A model generated the notes under the pieces. It saw nothing but the letters and a program-made list of their open reading frames with translations, was not told where the DNA came from and made no database searches. Below, piece after piece: positions 53,990 through 54,061 of a DNA stretch of 54,061 bases (positions are counted from its first letter, which is position 1; every line of letters starts with the position of its first letter). Source of the DNA: Neptunicella marina (lineage in GTDB: Bacteria; Pseudomonadota; Gammaproteobacteria; Enterobacterales; Alteromonadaceae); the NCBI RefSeq assembly GCF_014270035.1, contig NZ_JACNEP010000022.1, positions 1 through 54,061 of the forward strand. The letters are read 5' to 3'. Position numbers and translations under genes: made by a program.

Positions 53990-54061
53990 TTACCCACAAA
54001 CATCAGCCAGTCTCAATAGACGATATGGCATAGGCGGTGTTCGCACAGCAACCCTCGCTAG

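Noticed and set aside
1-54061. tRNA, rRNA, CRISPR arrays, prophage or intact IS transposase
   Set aside because: None was found by reading both strands; repeated sequences are limited to the two structured elements and the hairpin field.

Overview
The window reads as chromosome of a marine-type gammaproteobacterium, most likely order Alteromonadales. This rests on housekeeping gene order (rsmE-gshB-yqgE-ruvX; metK divergent from tkt-epd-pgk; a loiP-like M48 peptidase nearby), a large carbohydrate-type TonB receptor, GspA/GspB secretion genes and an HD-GYP protein with a DUF3391 domain. No rRNA, tRNA or CRISPR array was seen.

Layout. 0-5.4 kb: srmB helicase, a TonB-dependent receptor and a GntR/FCD repressor. 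5.6-28 kb: a Wzx/Wzy-type exopolysaccharide (EPS) locus in four blocks. Block 1 (+) has a secreted beta-helix protein, a sulfotransferase and an acyltransferase. Block 2 (-) has ten tightly packed genes (WecG-type transferase, glycosyltransferases, Wzy, Wzx, two more sulfotransferases, a GT2 fusion). Block 3 (-) is export: an outer-membrane barrel, a short Wza and the Wzc kinase. Block 4 (+) is the initiating sugar-phosphate transferase. Three sulfotransferases imply a sulfated polymer. 28-34 kb: DMT permease/LysR pair, Gfo/Idh oxidoreductase, membrane LytTR regulator, acyltransferase and PagL. 34-47 kb: cca, gspA-gspB, HD-GYP, ruvX, yqgE, gshB, rsmE, an ABC-2 exporter, trxC, a GNAT, an M48 lipoprotein and metK. 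47.5-52 kb: tkt, epd, pgk. 52-54 kb: a hairpin-rich non-coding stretch, then an AT-rich DUF262-like gene that may be the edge of an accessory island.

Regulation read from the DNA. Each of the three minus/plus EPS units (wecG operon, barrel-wza-wzc operon, initiating transferase) has a sigma-54-like -24/-12 element with exact GG-N10-GC spacing. The same intergenic regions carry an inverted repeat, TGTYGC-N3-TTG-GCAACA, that I noticed nowhere else in the window. Together they suggest one enhancer-binding protein controls the locus. Separately, ACTTGTATAC-type palindromes precede both the TonB receptor and the beta-helix/sulfotransferase operon, pointing to shared control by the GntR protein encoded between them.

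Other notable items are two copies of a ~270-bp structured element in opposite orientation, whose long hairpin keeps its pairing through paired substitutions; a GspB protein carrying an N-terminal domain like that of the neighbouring HD-GYP protein; and that HD-GYP protein having MD where HD is expected.
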